DNA of 64,000 bases from Streptomyces phaeolivaceus. Its GTDB lineage: Bacteria; Actinomycetota; Actinomycetes; Streptomycetales; Streptomycetaceae. The translations under genes and the position numbers were made by a program. Shown here piece after piece: positions 16,792-25,313 of the stretch (positions within the stretch are counted from its first letter, which is position 1; the number at the start of each line of letters is the position of its first letter). The DNA lies in the NCBI RefSeq assembly GCF_009184865.1, contig NZ_CP045096.1:9610001-9674000 (forward strand), written 5' to 3'. Under the pieces are notes generated by a model. That model did not search any database, was not told the DNA's origin, and was given only the letters and a program-made list of their open reading frames with translations.

Positions 16792-18714
16792 TCAGTGCCG
16801 GGCCCGGCGGAACACGTCGTCGGAGTCCGTGTCGTCCCAGCTCGCGATCTCCTCCGAGGCGGAGCGGCGCACGGCCCGCGCCGATGTCGCGTACATCGCC
16901 TCGATCTCCGCCTCGTACCGCTGCACGATGGTGTCCCGGCGCAGCTTCATCGACGGGGTCAGCATGCCGTTGGCGAGATCGAAGGGCTCGGACAGGATGC
17001 GGTAGACACGGATCGACTCCGAGCGCGACACCGTGCTGTTGGCCGCGGCGATCGCCCGCAGCACCTCCTGCCGCAGCGCGTTCTCCTCCCGCGCCTCCCG
17101 GCCCAGCAGCTCACCCGGCGCGGACAGCGAGCCCCGCCAGTGCGCGAGGAACTCCGGGTCCAGCGTGAGCAGGGCACCCACACAGGGCCGGTTGTCGCCC
17201 ACGACCACCGCCTGATGGATCAGCGGATGCGTCCGCAGCTGCTCCTCCAGCGGCGCCGGGGCCACGCCCTTGCCCCCGCTGGTGATGATGATCTCCTTCT
17301 TGCGGCCGGTGATCGACAGGTACCCCTCGTTGTCCAGCCGCCCGATGTCCCCGGTGGCCAGCCAGCCGTCCTGGAGCGCGGCCCGGGTGCCCGCCTCGTC
17401 GTTGACGTACCCCTGGAACACCGAGGGCCCGTTGACCAGGATCTCCCCGTCCCGCGCCACCCGGATCTCCGTGCCCGGCAGCGGCCGGCCCACGGTGCCG
17501 GACTTCTCCCGGCCCACCGGCTGGGCGGTGATGCCGCCGGCGGTCTCGGTGAGGCCGTACCCGTCGTGGATCAGGATGCCGATGCCCGCGTAGAACAGCG
17601 TCAGTTCGCGGTTGAGCGGGGAACCGCCGGAACAGCCGCCGCGCACCCGGCCGCCGAGCGCCGCCCGCATCCTGCGGTACACCGTCTTCTCGTAGAAGGC
17701 GTGTTGGATCCGCAGATCCATGGCGGGGCCGGGGCCGGTGTCCAGGCGCTGCCGTTCGGCGGCGAGGGCGTAGTCCTGCGCGGTGCGTACGGCCCGCTCG
17801 AACAGCGGGCCACGGCCCGCCTGTTGGGCCTTGCGGAGGAAGTTCTTGTAGATCTTCTCGAAGACGTACGGGACTCCGAAGAGGAACGTCGGCCGGAACG
17901 AGCGCAGCGCGGCGGCGAGCGCCCGCTCGGTCAACTCCGGCTCGTGCGCGAGGAGCAGCCCGCCGCGCAGGCACATCCCCTGGATCATCAGCCCGTAGAC
18001 GTGCGAGAACGGCAGGAAGGCGAGGATCGCGGGCTGTTCACCGGGCGCCGCCGCCGTCTGCCGCCAGCCGGCGAGCAGCGTGTCGCAGGGGCTGGCCAGG
18101 CTGCGGTGGGACAGCGCGCAGCCCCGGGGGCGGCCGGTCGTCCCGGAGGTGTACGCGATCACGGCGGTGGAGTCCGGCATGACGATGCGGCGCAGCGAGT
18201 CCACCGTCGCGTCCGGCACGTCCCGGCCCGCCTCGACGAGCTGCGGCAGGGACTCCGCGTCCAACTGCCAGACGTGCCGCAGCAGCGGCAGCTTGGCGCA
18301 CACCGAGCCGACCGTCATCACGCCCTGCTCGTCCTCGACGACCACGCCCACACAGGCCGCGTCCCGCAGGATCCACTCGATCTGGTCGCGCGAGGACGTC
18401 GGATAGACCGGCACGATCTCGGCGCCCACCGCCCACAGCGCGAGGGCCAGCACCGTCCACTCGTAGCGCGTCCGCGCCATCACGGCCACCCGGTTGCCCG
18501 GCCGGATCCCGGACACGATCAACCCCTTGGCGAGATCGGCCACTTCGTCCCGGGTCTCGGCGGCGCTCACCCGGGTCCAGCCGCCCGGGGAGGCGGGGTC
18601 GCGGCGGGCGAGCTGCGGCAGGGCCGGATCGCGGTGCGCCGTCTCGAACAGCGGATCGGCCAGCCCTCCGGCCATGGCGGGGCCCGTCGATGGAGCGATG
18701 CCGAAGTTCTCCAT
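16792..18714 (-). CDS. AMP-dependent long-chain fatty acyl-CoA ligase
   Basis: The 640-residue protein is a clear ANL-superfamily adenylating enzyme. The A3 phosphate loop is Y-T-S-G-T-T-G-R-P-R-G. The A5 motif is Y-G-L-T-E-T-A-G-G. D-G-W-L-A-T-G-D-I-G contains the ribose-binding Asp, and the hinge region reads I-T-G-R-K-K-E-I-I-I-T-S-G-G-K. The K-K-E-I-I-I-T-S-G-G-K signature and overall length suit long-chain fatty-acid CoA ligases (FadD15-like). The catalytic lysine lies in the C-terminal L-T-P-S-M-K-L-R-R. The start ATG at 18714 follows the stop of a small ORF by seven bases, with AAGG about 13 bases upstream, so translation may be coupled to that ORF. Confidence 0.88.
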   Translation of the reverse strand: MENFGIAPSTGPAMAGGLADPLFETAHRDPALPQLARRDPASPGGWTRVSAAETRDEVADLAKGLIVSGIRPGNRVAVMARTRYEWTVLALALWAVGAEIVPVYPTSSRDQIEWILRDAACVGVVVEDEQGVMTVGSVCAKLPLLRHVWQLDAESLPQLVEAGRDVPDATVDSLRRIVMPDSTAVIAYTSGTTGRPRGCALSHRSLASPCDTLLAGWRQTAAAPGEQPAILAFLPFSHVYGLMIQGMCLRGGLLLAHEPELTERALAAALRSFRPTFLFGVPYVFEKIYKNFLRKAQQAGRGPLFERAVRTAQDYALAAERQRLDTGPGPAMDLRIQHAFYEKTVYRRMRAALGGRVRGGCSGGSPLNRELTLFYAGIGILIHDGYGLTETAGGITAQPVGREKSGTVGRPLPGTEIRVARDGEILVNGPSVFQGYVNDEAGTRAALQDGWLATGDIGRLDNEGYLSITGRKKEIIITSGGKGVAPAPLEEQLRTHPLIHQAVVVGDNRPCVGALLTLDPEFLAHWRGSLSAPGELLGREAREENALRQEVLRAIAAANSTVSRSESIRVYRILSEPFDLANGMLTPSMKLRRDTIVQRYEAEIEAMYATSARAVRRSASEEIASWDDTDSDDVFRRARH

Positions 18715-19028
18715 GCGACGCTCAGAACCTTCCCTGCGCGAGATCTCGCCGACGGTGCGCCAACCGGCGGTGATCGAACGTAGCGTACGGCGCCGGGACC
18801 CGCCCGGGGAATCGGCAACTCGGCCACCGAGTATCCGCACTGTGGGCCGTGAACGTGATGTACGGCACGTGCCGGACCTCCTTCGTGGGGCCCTCCCGGG
18901 AATCGTCGCTGCACACGGCTTGATCACCTCTGACCGGCGGTAATGCCCGGAACCCGGACGTCCGACGGGTGTGGCACTGTGGTGCGCGCGAACGCGGGAG
19001 GTGTCCCGCCGATGTGGAGAGGTGGACG
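18715..19028. promoter_or_regulatory. Divergent intergenic region of ligase and hypothetical gene, with palindrome
   Basis: This 314-bp region separates the divergently transcribed ligase (18714) and hypothetical (19029) genes. Apart from the small ORF, it contains the perfect palindrome CGGCACGTGCCG at 18863-18874, which overlaps the small ORF's start codon. That would be a natural site for a repressor or for mRNA structure. I see no convincing -35/-10 pair. Confidence 0.35.
18722..18868 (-). CDS. Candidate 48-residue leader or small protein upstream of the acyl-CoA ligase
   Basis: A GTG at 18868 is preceded by a perfect AAGGAGGT (18883-18876) at an ideal seven-base spacing, the strongest ribosome site I saw in the window. 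The ORF runs 48 codons (V-P-Y-I-T-F-T-A-H-S-A-D-T-R-W-P...) and ends seven bases before the ligase ATG. It is Arg-rich toward the C-terminus (D-H-R-R-L-A-H-R-R-R-D-L-A-Q-G-R-F), with no recognisable domain. It may be a translated leader that controls ligase expression, or a real small basic protein. Codon bias is not decisive over such a short length. The GTG sits inside a 12-bp palindrome. Confidence 0.45.
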   Translation of the reverse strand: MPYITFTAHSADTRWPSCRFPGRVPAPYATFDHRRLAHRRRDLAQGRF

Positions 19029-19553
19029 GTGCGCGAGCCCAACGTGATCGGGGACTGGCAGGAGTACGACGGCGATCTGGCCGGCCTGCGCGTGCGCGTC
19101 CACGGAGTGGAGTGCGCGGAACCCCCACGGGGACGCGACGACGCCGCCGAGGGCCTGTCGTACTTCCGGTTCCGGGTGACCGTGGAGAACCGGGGCACCG
19201 ATCATGTCGGCCTCCACCTGGAGGACGGCCAGCTCGACATCCGCACCGGCCCCGACGGCGAGAGCGCCTTCCTGGACTGGCGCAACTCCCGCTTCATCGA
19301 GGGCTTCGACCTCTACCCGCTGCGCCGCGCCACCTCCGTCCTGTACGCCGCCGCGCCCGAGGTCCACCTCACCCAGTTCGACATCCAGGTCCAGCTGCGC
19401 GTCGACGAGGAGTGGACCGAGCGGTATCTGTGGTCCGGCGGCATCGGTGTCGACGAGGACCTCCTCGACCCGGCGGGCGGCACGGCCCGGGAGGGCCTCG
19501 CCGGACAGATCAGCGCCTTCCTCCACGAGGAGGCGGAGCGCGGCGCGAGCTGA
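19029..19553 (+). CDS. Hypothetical protein with beta-rich immunoglobulin-like pattern
   Basis: The GTG at 19029 is preceded by GGAGAGG; longer in-frame ORF sequence upstream lacks support. The 174-residue product has no signal peptide or membrane segment. It alternates hydrophobic and polar residues as a beta sandwich would (L-S-Y-F-R-F-R-V-T-V-E-N-R-G-T-D-H-V), reminiscent of DUF4352-type domains, but I cannot assign a family. It contains no cysteine-rich or catalytic motif. It is convergent with the tctA gene, whose stop is only 14 bp away. Confidence 0.6.
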   Translation: MREPNVIGDWQEYDGDLAGLRVRVHGVECAEPPRGRDDAAEGLSYFRFRVTVENRGTDHVGLHLEDGQLDIRTGPDGESAFLDWRNSRFIEGFDLYPLRRATSVLYAAAPEVHLTQFDIQVQLRVDEEWTERYLWSGGIGVDEDLLDPAGGTAREGLAGQISAFLHEEAERGAS

Positions 19554-19567
19554 GCGCCGGGCCGCCC

Positions 19568-21067
19568 TCACGACACCTCGGCCGTGCGCCTCCGGATCAC
19601 CAGCCGCTTCAGCAGCGGCCAGGCCAGCAGTACGGCGATGATCGCGTACACCGTCACCGAGAACGGTGTGTTCACCAGGCCGGTGATGCTGCCGTCGCTG
19701 ATCTGCAGGGCGCGCCGCAGTTGCTGCTCGGCGTTGGGGCCGAGGATGACGCCGATGACGGCGGGCAGCACCGGCAGGCCGTAGCGGCGCATCCCGAAGC
19801 CGATCAGGCCGATGATCAGCAGGATCACCAGGTCGATCACCTCACCGCCGACCGCGTACGCGCCGACCGCCGCGAAGAACAGGATGCCCGCGTAGAGATA
19901 CGGCCTCGGGATGCGCAGCAGCTTCGCCCACAGCGGGGCCAGCGGCAGGTTGAGGGCGAGCAGCAGCACCATGCCGACGAAGAGCGAGGCGATCAGGCCC
20001 CACACCAGATCGGGCTCGCGTTCGAAGAGCAGCGGGCCGGGCTGGATGCCGTACTGCTGGAAGGCGGCCAGCATGACCGCCGCGACCGCCGTGGTGGGCA
20101 GGCCGAGCGTCAGCATGGCCACGAGGGTGCCCGCCGCCGAGGCCGAGGCCGCCGACTCCGGGCCCGCGACGCCCTCGATCGCGCCCTTGCCCCACTCGTC
20201 CTTGTGCTTCGACAGCCGTTTCTCGGTGACGTACGACAGGAAGGTGGGGATCTCGGCGCCACCCGCCGGGATCGCGCCGAACGGGAAGCCGATGAACGGA
20301 CCCCGCACCCAGGACTTCCAGGTCCGTTTCACATCGGAGCGGCCGAGCCACGGCCGGCCCACCGGGATCGGCTCGGGCGGGCTGCGCCGCAGATGCGCCG
20401 CGACCCACAGGGCCTCGCCGATGGCGAACAGGCCGACCGCGACGATCACCACGTCGATGCCGTCGGCGAGTTGCAGCGAACCGAAGGTCAGCCGCTGCTG
20501 ACCGGTCATCTGGTCCAGGCCCACCAGGCCGATCGTCAGACCGATCAGGAGGGAGGCGAGGCCCCGGACACGGGACGAGCCGAGGACGGAGGTGACGGCG
20601 ATGAACGCCAGCACCATGATCGCGAAGTAGTCCGGGGCGCCGATGTCCACGGCCAGCTCGGCGACCTTCGGCGCCAGCGCCACCAGCAGGATCGTGCCGA
20701 CCATGCCGCCCGCGAAGTGCCCGATGGCCGCCGCCGCCAGCGCCTGCGCGCCGCGCCCCGACTTGGCCATCGGGTTGCCCTCCATGGCCGCGACCACGGC
20801 CGCGCTCTCCCCGGGCGTGTTGAGGAGGATCGAGGTGGTGGAACCCCCGAACATCGCGCCGTAGTAGATCCCCGCGAACATGATGAACGCGCCGACCGGG
20901 TTCAGCCCGTACGTCACCGGCAGCAGCAGCGCCACCGCCATGGCGGGCCCGATCCCGGGCAGCACACCGATCGCCGTGCCCAGCAGCACACCGATCGCGG
21001 CCCAGAGCAGGTTGATCGGCGTCAGGGCCGTCCCGAAACCGTCGAGGAGCGAGCTGAAGGCGTCCAT
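19568..21067 (-). CDS. tctA: Tripartite tricarboxylate transporter permease TctA
   Basis: This 499-residue polytopic membrane protein matches the TctA family in length and motifs. [18 protein letters not shown] near the N-terminus and [16 protein letters not shown] are family signatures lining the transport path. TctA is the large permease of a secondary, binding-protein-dependent symporter for citrate or related carboxylates. Its start lies one base after the tctB stop, and the order tctC-tctB-tctA on one transcript is classical. The divergent CitA/CitB-like two-component system next to the operon probably regulates it. Confidence 0.92.
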   Translation of the reverse strand: MDAFSSLLDGFGTALTPINLLWAAIGVLLGTAIGVLPGIGPAMAVALLLPVTYGLNPVGAFIMFAGIYYGAMFGGSTTSILLNTPGESAAVVAAMEGNPMAKSGRGAQALAAAAIGHFAGGMVGTILLVALAPKVAELAVDIGAPDYFAIMVLAFIAVTSVLGSSRVRGLASLLIGLTIGLVGLDQMTGQQRLTFGSLQLADGIDVVIVAVGLFAIGEALWVAAHLRRSPPEPIPVGRPWLGRSDVKRTWKSWVRGPFIGFPFGAIPAGGAEIPTFLSYVTEKRLSKHKDEWGKGAIEGVAGPESAASASAAGTLVAMLTLGLPTTAVAAVMLAAFQQYGIQPGPLLFEREPDLVWGLIASLFVGMVLLLALNLPLAPLWAKLLRIPRPYLYAGILFFAAVGAYAVGGEVIDLVILLIIGLIGFGMRRYGLPVLPAVIGVILGPNAEQQLRRALQISDGSITGLVNTPFSVTVYAIIAVLLAWPLLKRLVIRRRTAEVS

Positions 21068-21068
21068 G

Positions 21069-21614
21069 TCAGAGCACTCCCATCAGCGGACCGCCCGGCA
21101 GCGGCACCCCGAGCAGGTTGTTGAACACGACGTACGTGACCAGGGAGATGCCCGCCGCGATCAGCGGGTCCCGGTCGAGGCGCCGGCTGCCGAGGGCGTA
21201 GGCCGCGCCCCAGAACAGCAGTGCCCCGGCTATGGGGAAGCCGAGCGGTTCGATCAGGACGGCGGCGCCGAGGAACACGCCGGCGAGCAGCAGCACCGTG
21301 CGCCAGTCGGCGGGCTCGGACAGATCGATGTCCTCACCGGTCTCGGCCTGGCCCTGCCCGCCGCGCAGCACGTCCACCGCGAGCAGCGCGGCGATCAGCA
21401 GCAGCCCGGCGCCGACCACGATCGGCACGGTCTTCGGCCCGACGGGACCGCGCTGCGCGATGTCGACGTCCATGGTGAGCGCGTCGGTCAGCACCAGGAC
21501 ACCGAGCGCCAGCAGCAGGACGCAGACGCCCAGCTCGGAGTGGTCGCGCAGCCAGGAGCGGCGCCCGGGGGCGTCCGCCGGGGGAGTGCCGGTGGCGTCC
21601 GTCTCCGTGGTCAC
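21069..21614 (-). CDS. tctB: Tripartite tricarboxylate transporter small membrane subunit TctB
   Basis: The 181-residue product has about four hydrophobic segments (near residues 28-46, 63-84, 109-140 and 157-172) after a charged cytoplasmic N-terminus. This is the typical TctB layout. Family members are poorly conserved in sequence but constant in size and position. The GTG start overlaps the tctC stop as GTGA, and its own stop is one base before tctA, so the three are translationally coupled. It forms the membrane complex with TctA and is needed for transport. Confidence 0.88.
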   Translation of the reverse strand: MTTETDATGTPPADAPGRRSWLRDHSELGVCVLLLALGVLVLTDALTMDVDIAQRGPVGPKTVPIVVGAGLLLIAALLAVDVLRGGQGQAETGEDIDLSEPADWRTVLLLAGVFLGAAVLIEPLGFPIAGALLFWGAAYALGSRRLDRDPLIAAGISLVTYVVFNNLLGVPLPGGPLMGVL

Positions 21615-22594
21615 AGGCCCAGCTCCTTCAGCACCGACACCACGCGCTTGTCCTGGGCGTCCAGGAAGTCGCCGAACCGGTCACCGGTGAGGAACGCGTC
21701 GTCCCAGCCGTTCTGCTCCATCGACCGCCGCCACTCCGGCGAGTCGTGCAGCTCCTCGATCAGCCGGGTGAGCTTGTCGCGCTCGGCCTCGGTCAGGCCG
21801 GGCGGGGCGACGATGCCGCGCCAGTTGGTGAAGTTCACGTCGTAGCCCGCCTCCTGGAGGGTCGGCGCGTCCAGCCCGGCGACCCGCTTCGGCCCCGTCA
21901 CCGCGAGCAGCCGCAGCTCACCCGCCTTGATCTGGTCCAGGTACTCGCCGACCCCGGACACCCCGAAGGCGACCTTGTTGCCGAGGATCGAGGCCAGCAG
22001 TTCACCGCCGCCGTCGAAGGGGATGTAGTTGACGTCCTTCGGCGCGATCCCGGCGGCCCGCGCCATCAACATCGGCGCGAGGTGGTCCGGCCCGCCCGGC
22101 GCGGACCCGCCGCCCACCGGCAGCTTGCCCGGATCGTCCTTCCAGGCCCCGATCAGGTCGTCGATCGACTTGTACGGCGAGTCCTTGGCGACCACCACGA
22201 CGTCCTGCTCCTCGGTGAGGCGGGCGATCGGGGTGGTGTCGGCGAGGGTCTTCGGCGCGTCGTTGGAACGGACGGCGCCCACGACACCGAGGCCCATCGA
22301 CATCGCGAGCTTGCCGTTGCCGTGCTCGCTCACCAGCCGGCTCAGCCCGACCGTGCCGCCGGCGCCGGGCAGGTTGAACACCTCGATGTTGTGGGTGAGC
22401 CCGGCGTCCTCGGCGTTCTTCGCGGCCGTCCGCGCCGTGATGTCGTAGCCGCCGCCCGGCGTGTTCGGCACCATGAAGCGCAGGCCGGGTATCTGCGTGC
22501 CGGTCTCGCTGCCGCTGCCGGCCGCCAGCAGCGGCGGCCCCACGAGCAGGAGCACGGCCGCCCCGAGCAGGGCGAGAGGGGTGCGCAGCTGCAC
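21611..22594 (-). CDS. tctC: Tripartite tricarboxylate transporter periplasmic-type binding protein TctC
   Basis: I chose the GTG at 22594, which gives a short signal sequence (Q-L-R-T-P-L-A-L-L-G-A-A-V-L-L-L-V-G) with AGGTGG eight bases upstream. Other in-frame GTG codons at 22603 and 22606 are possible. The 327-residue mature-like region starts G-L-R-F-M-V-P-N-T-P-G-G-G-Y-D-I-T-A-R, a hallmark of the Bug/TctC solute-binding family (the P-G-G-x-x-D carboxylate-binding loop). Two more signatures follow: G-A-G-G-T-V-G-L and the late W-R-G-I-V-A-P-P-G-L-T. It would capture a carboxylate such as citrate outside the cell and deliver it to TctAB. The N-terminal signal lacks a clear lipobox cysteine. 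Confidence 0.9.
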   Translation of the reverse strand: MQLRTPLALLGAAVLLLVGPPLLAAGSGSETGTQIPGLRFMVPNTPGGGYDITARTAAKNAEDAGLTHNIEVFNLPGAGGTVGLSRLVSEHGNGKLAMSMGLGVVGAVRSNDAPKTLADTTPIARLTEEQDVVVVAKDSPYKSIDDLIGAWKDDPGKLPVGGGSAPGGPDHLAPMLMARAAGIAPKDVNYIPFDGGGELLASILGNKVAFGVSGVGEYLDQIKAGELRLLAVTGPKRVAGLDAPTLQEAGYDVNFTNWRGIVAPPGLTEAERDKLTRLIEELHDSPEWRRSMEQNGWDDAFLTGDRFGDFLDAQDKRVVSVLKELGL

Positions 22595-22837
22595 GAATGC
22601 CACCACCTGTCGGTTTGGGGTCGAAGGGGAAGAGTGACCTGGGACACAGCGTGCCCACAAGATGCGGGCCCGCCTCACTTGCGGAAGCAACGGAGGTTGT
22701 GGTCGTAGTGGTCACGGCCCCTGTCACCTTATGAGCACGTCCCCCACACCTCTCTTTCCCGGACTCCACGCGAGCGCCATGATGGGGCCCCGCCGCACGA
22801 GTCGGCGCCCAGCCGCGAGACGCCCGGGACGGCGTCG

Positions 22838-22870
22838 GCACGAGCGATCCGCACGAGCGATCCGCACGAG
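22838..22870. repeat. 13-bp tandem repeat in the tctC / sensor kinase promoter region
   Basis: GCACGAGCGATCC occurs at 22838-22850 and 22851-22863, followed by a seven-base third copy to 22870, only 13 bp before the kinase start. The rest of this ~290-bp divergent region (22595-22883) shows no other repeat or clear promoter hexamers. The repeat could be a binding site for the cognate response regulator, or slippage. Confidence 0.6.
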
Positions 22871-22883
22871 AGAAGAGTCCGTC

Positions 22884-24557
22884 GTGGTGTTCCGTCGCCA
22901 TACCCTCGCAGGCGAGATGCTGGTCCTCCAGCTCGCCATCGTCGTGGTGGTGCTCCTCGCGGTCGCGGCGGTCTCGCTCACCCAGTCCGCGGCGACCTTC
23001 AACCGGGTCGAGGGCCGCCGGGTCACCGCGCTCGCCGAGCAGCTCGCCGCCAACCCCCTGGTCCGCGACCGGCTCGCCCGGCCCGTCGCGCACGAGGCGC
23101 TGGCACCCCTGGTGAACTCCACCCAGACCCAGTCGGGCGTCACCTCGGTCACCGTCGCCGATGCGGGGGGCCGGATCGTCAGCTCCACCGACCCCACCGC
23201 GATCGGCGAGCGGATGCCCACCGGCGAGGGCGCCGTCGCGGGCCGGGGCTGGTCCGGCGCCCTCACCCTCGACGGTCGCCGGGAACTCGTCGCCCAGGTG
23301 CCCGTGCTCGGCGCCACGACCGACGACAACCTCGGCCGCCTCCTCGGCACGGTCATGATCGGCGAGGCCTCCCCGACCGTGTGGCAGCGCCTCAGCGGCG
23401 CCTCCTCCTACCTCCTCGCCTACCTCGGCATCGCCAGCGGCCTCGGTCTCGTCGGCTCCTGGCTGCTCGCCCGCCGCGTCAAACGCCAGACCCTCGGCCT
23501 GGAACCCCAGGAGATAGCCGGCCTCGCCGAACACCGCGAGGCCATGCTGTACGGCATCGCCGAGGGCGTGATCGCCCTGGACCCCCACCACCGGCTCACC
23601 CTCGTCAACGAGATGGGCCGCCGCCTGCTCGACCTGCCCGAGGACTGCGTCGGCAAGAGCCTCGCCGACCTCGGCATCGAGGGACGCCTGCGGGACGTCC
23701 TCGCCGGAGCGCAGGAGGAGGCGCCCCACCAGCGCGACGAGGTCGTCATCCGCCGGGGCCGGGTCCTCGTGATGAACCGGATGACCGTCACCAAGGACGG
23801 CCGCCCCCTCGGCTCCGTCACCACCCTGCGGGACCGCACCGAACTGGCCCGCCTGGAACGAGAGATCGGCTCCTTCCGCAGCTCCTCCGAACTGCTGCGC
23901 GCCCAGGCCCACGAGTTCGCCAACCAGCTGCACACCATCTCCGGGCTCATCCAGATCGGCGAGCAGGACGAGGTCGTCCACTACATCCGCGCGCTGAGCC
24001 GGCACCGCCACTCCCTTGACGTCACCCTCAGCCGCCGCGTCCGCGACACCGCCGTCGCCGCCCTGCTCACGGCGAAGACGTCGCTGGCCGCCGAACGCCG
24101 GGTCACCCTGCGGATCTCGGAGAGCACCGCCCTCGACCGACTCGGCCCCGAGGACGCCGCCGACGTGGCCACCGTTGTCGGCAACCTCGTCGACAACGCC
24201 GTCGACGCCGCCGCCACGACCGCGCCCGACGGCCCCGAACCCTGGGGCGGCGCCGAGGGACGGGAGGCCTGGGTCGAGGTGGAACTGCGGCAGGACGCCT
24301 CCAGCGTGGAGATCGTCGTCCGTGACTCGGGCCCCGGTGTGGCCCCCGAACTCGCCCGCGAGGTCTTCTCCCACGGTTTCACCACCAAGGCCGCCCGGGA
24401 AGGCGAACGCGGCATCGGCCTGGCCCTCACCCGCCTGGTCTGCGAACGCCACGGCGGTGAGATCTCGGTGACCAACACCCCCGACGGGGCCATGTTCACC
24501 GCCCGCATGACCGTCAGCCACCTCGCCGAAGCGGTGGCGGAAGGAGCGACACCATGA
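22884..24557 (+). CDS. CitA/DcuS-type sensor histidine kinase
   Basis: Two adjacent GTG codons (22884, 22887) can start the protein; the coordinates use the first. The product is 557 residues. A first membrane helix (~12-32) leads to an extracytoplasmic PAS-like sensor (to ~170). A second helix (L-L-A-Y-L-G-I-A-S-G-L-G-L-V-G) and a cytoplasmic PAS domain follow. The Spo0B-type dimerisation helix has the phospho-acceptor His in A-H-E-F-A-N-Q-L-H-T-I-S-G-L. The HATPase has D-S-G-P-G-V and R-G-I-G-L-A-L-T. This architecture is that of carboxylate sensors such as CitA and DcuS. Its ATGA overlap with the response regulator gene and divergence from tctCBA indicate substrate sensing for that transporter. 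Confidence 0.9.
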   Translation: MVFRRHTLAGEMLVLQLAIVVVVLLAVAAVSLTQSAATFNRVEGRRVTALAEQLAANPLVRDRLARPVAHEALAPLVNSTQTQSGVTSVTVADAGGRIVSSTDPTAIGERMPTGEGAVAGRGWSGALTLDGRRELVAQVPVLGATTDDNLGRLLGTVMIGEASPTVWQRLSGASSYLLAYLGIASGLGLVGSWLLARRVKRQTLGLEPQEIAGLAEHREAMLYGIAEGVIALDPHHRLTLVNEMGRRLLDLPEDCVGKSLADLGIEGRLRDVLAGAQEEAPHQRDEVVIRRGRVLVMNRMTVTKDGRPLGSVTTLRDRTELARLEREIGSFRSSSELLRAQAHEFANQLHTISGLIQIGEQDEVVHYIRALSRHRHSLDVTLSRRVRDTAVAALLTAKTSLAAERRVTLRISESTALDRLGPEDAADVATVVGNLVDNAVDAAATTAPDGPEPWGGAEGREAWVEVELRQDASSVEIVVRDSGPGVAPELAREVFSHGFTTKAAREGERGIGLALTRLVCERHGGEISVTNTPDGAMFTARMTVSHLAEAVAEGATP

Positions 24558-25297
24558 CCGGCACGAGCAGCCCGCCCGGCACGAGCGGCAGGCCGACCGC
24601 CACGAGCGGCCCGCCCGGCACGATCGACGTGCTCGTGGTCGACGACGACTTCATGGTGGCCCGGGTCCACCGCACGTTCGTCGAGCGCGTCGAGCCGTTC
24701 CGCGTCGTCGGTGTCGCCAGCACCGGCGAACAGGCCGTCGCCGCCGTCGACGAACTCCGCCCCGACCTGGTCCTCCTCGACCTCTATCTCCCCGACGGCT
24801 TCGGCCTCGACGTCATACCCCGGCTGCGCACCGCCGGACACGACTGCGACGTCATGGTCATCAGCGCCGCCCGGGAGGCCGACAGCGTGCGCGGCGCGGT
24901 CCGTCACGGCGTCGTCGACTACCTCCTCAAACCCTTCGAGTTCGAGGAGCTGCGCTCCCGGCTCCAGCGGTACGCCGCCCAGCGCGGCCGACTCCTCACC
25001 ACCGTCGTACGCGGCCAGGCGGACGTCGACCGTGTCCTCGCCGGAGCCACCGCGCCCGCGTCGGCGGCCGGTGCCCTGCCCAAGGGCATGAGCGTCGAGA
25101 CCGCCGAGCTGATCGAGGGCACCCTGCGCGCCGCCGACGGCACCCTCTCCGCCACCGAGTGCGCCACCCTCACCGGCATCTCCCGCGTCAGCGCCCGCCG
25201 TTACCTGGAGTACTTCCACGGCATCGGCAGCGCGGACGTCTCCTTGCGCTACGGCGTGGCCGGGCGACCGGAGCGCCGGTACAGCTGGCGCGTATGA
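24554..25297 (+). CDS. CitB/DpiA-type response regulator
   Basis: The 247-residue protein starts with a low-complexity Gly/Ser/Thr/Pro tail, then a receiver (V-L-V-V-D-D-D, phospho-acceptor Asp76 in V-L-L-D-L-Y-L-P, and the switch lysine in Y-L-L-K-P-F-E). The C-terminal DNA-binding region has a helix-turn-helix-like segment (A-T-L-T-G-I-S-R-V-S-A-R-R-Y-L-E-Y). This matches CitB/DcuR-type regulators, partners of CitA-like kinases. The four-base overlap with the kinase gene supports pairing. It probably activates the divergent tctCBA operon in response to a carboxylate. Confidence 0.9.
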   Translation: MTGTSSPPGTSGRPTATSGPPGTIDVLVVDDDFMVARVHRTFVERVEPFRVVGVASTGEQAVAAVDELRPDLVLLDLYLPDGFGLDVIPRLRTAGHDCDVMVISAAREADSVRGAVRHGVVDYLLKPFEFEELRSRLQRYAAQRGRLLTTVVRGQADVDRVLAGATAPASAAGALPKGMSVETAELIEGTLRAADGTLSATECATLTGISRVSARRYLEYFHGIGSADVSLRYGVAGRPERRYSWRV

Positions 25298-25298
25298 T

Positions 25299-25313
25299 GC
25301 CCGGCCTCCGGGC
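25299..25313. terminator. Short hairpin between convergent response regulator and thioesterase genes
   Basis: GCCCGG (25299-25304) and CCGGGC (25308-25313) flank a three-base loop, in the 15 bp between the two stop codons. Its position fits a shared terminator, although the stem is short. Confidence 0.35.

Noticed and set aside
22002..24521. 839-codon minus-strand open frame across tctC and the kinase
   Set aside because: It runs antisense to the kinase and out of frame across tctC, both of which carry clear family motifs; its translation is Gly/Ala/Asp-rich noise.
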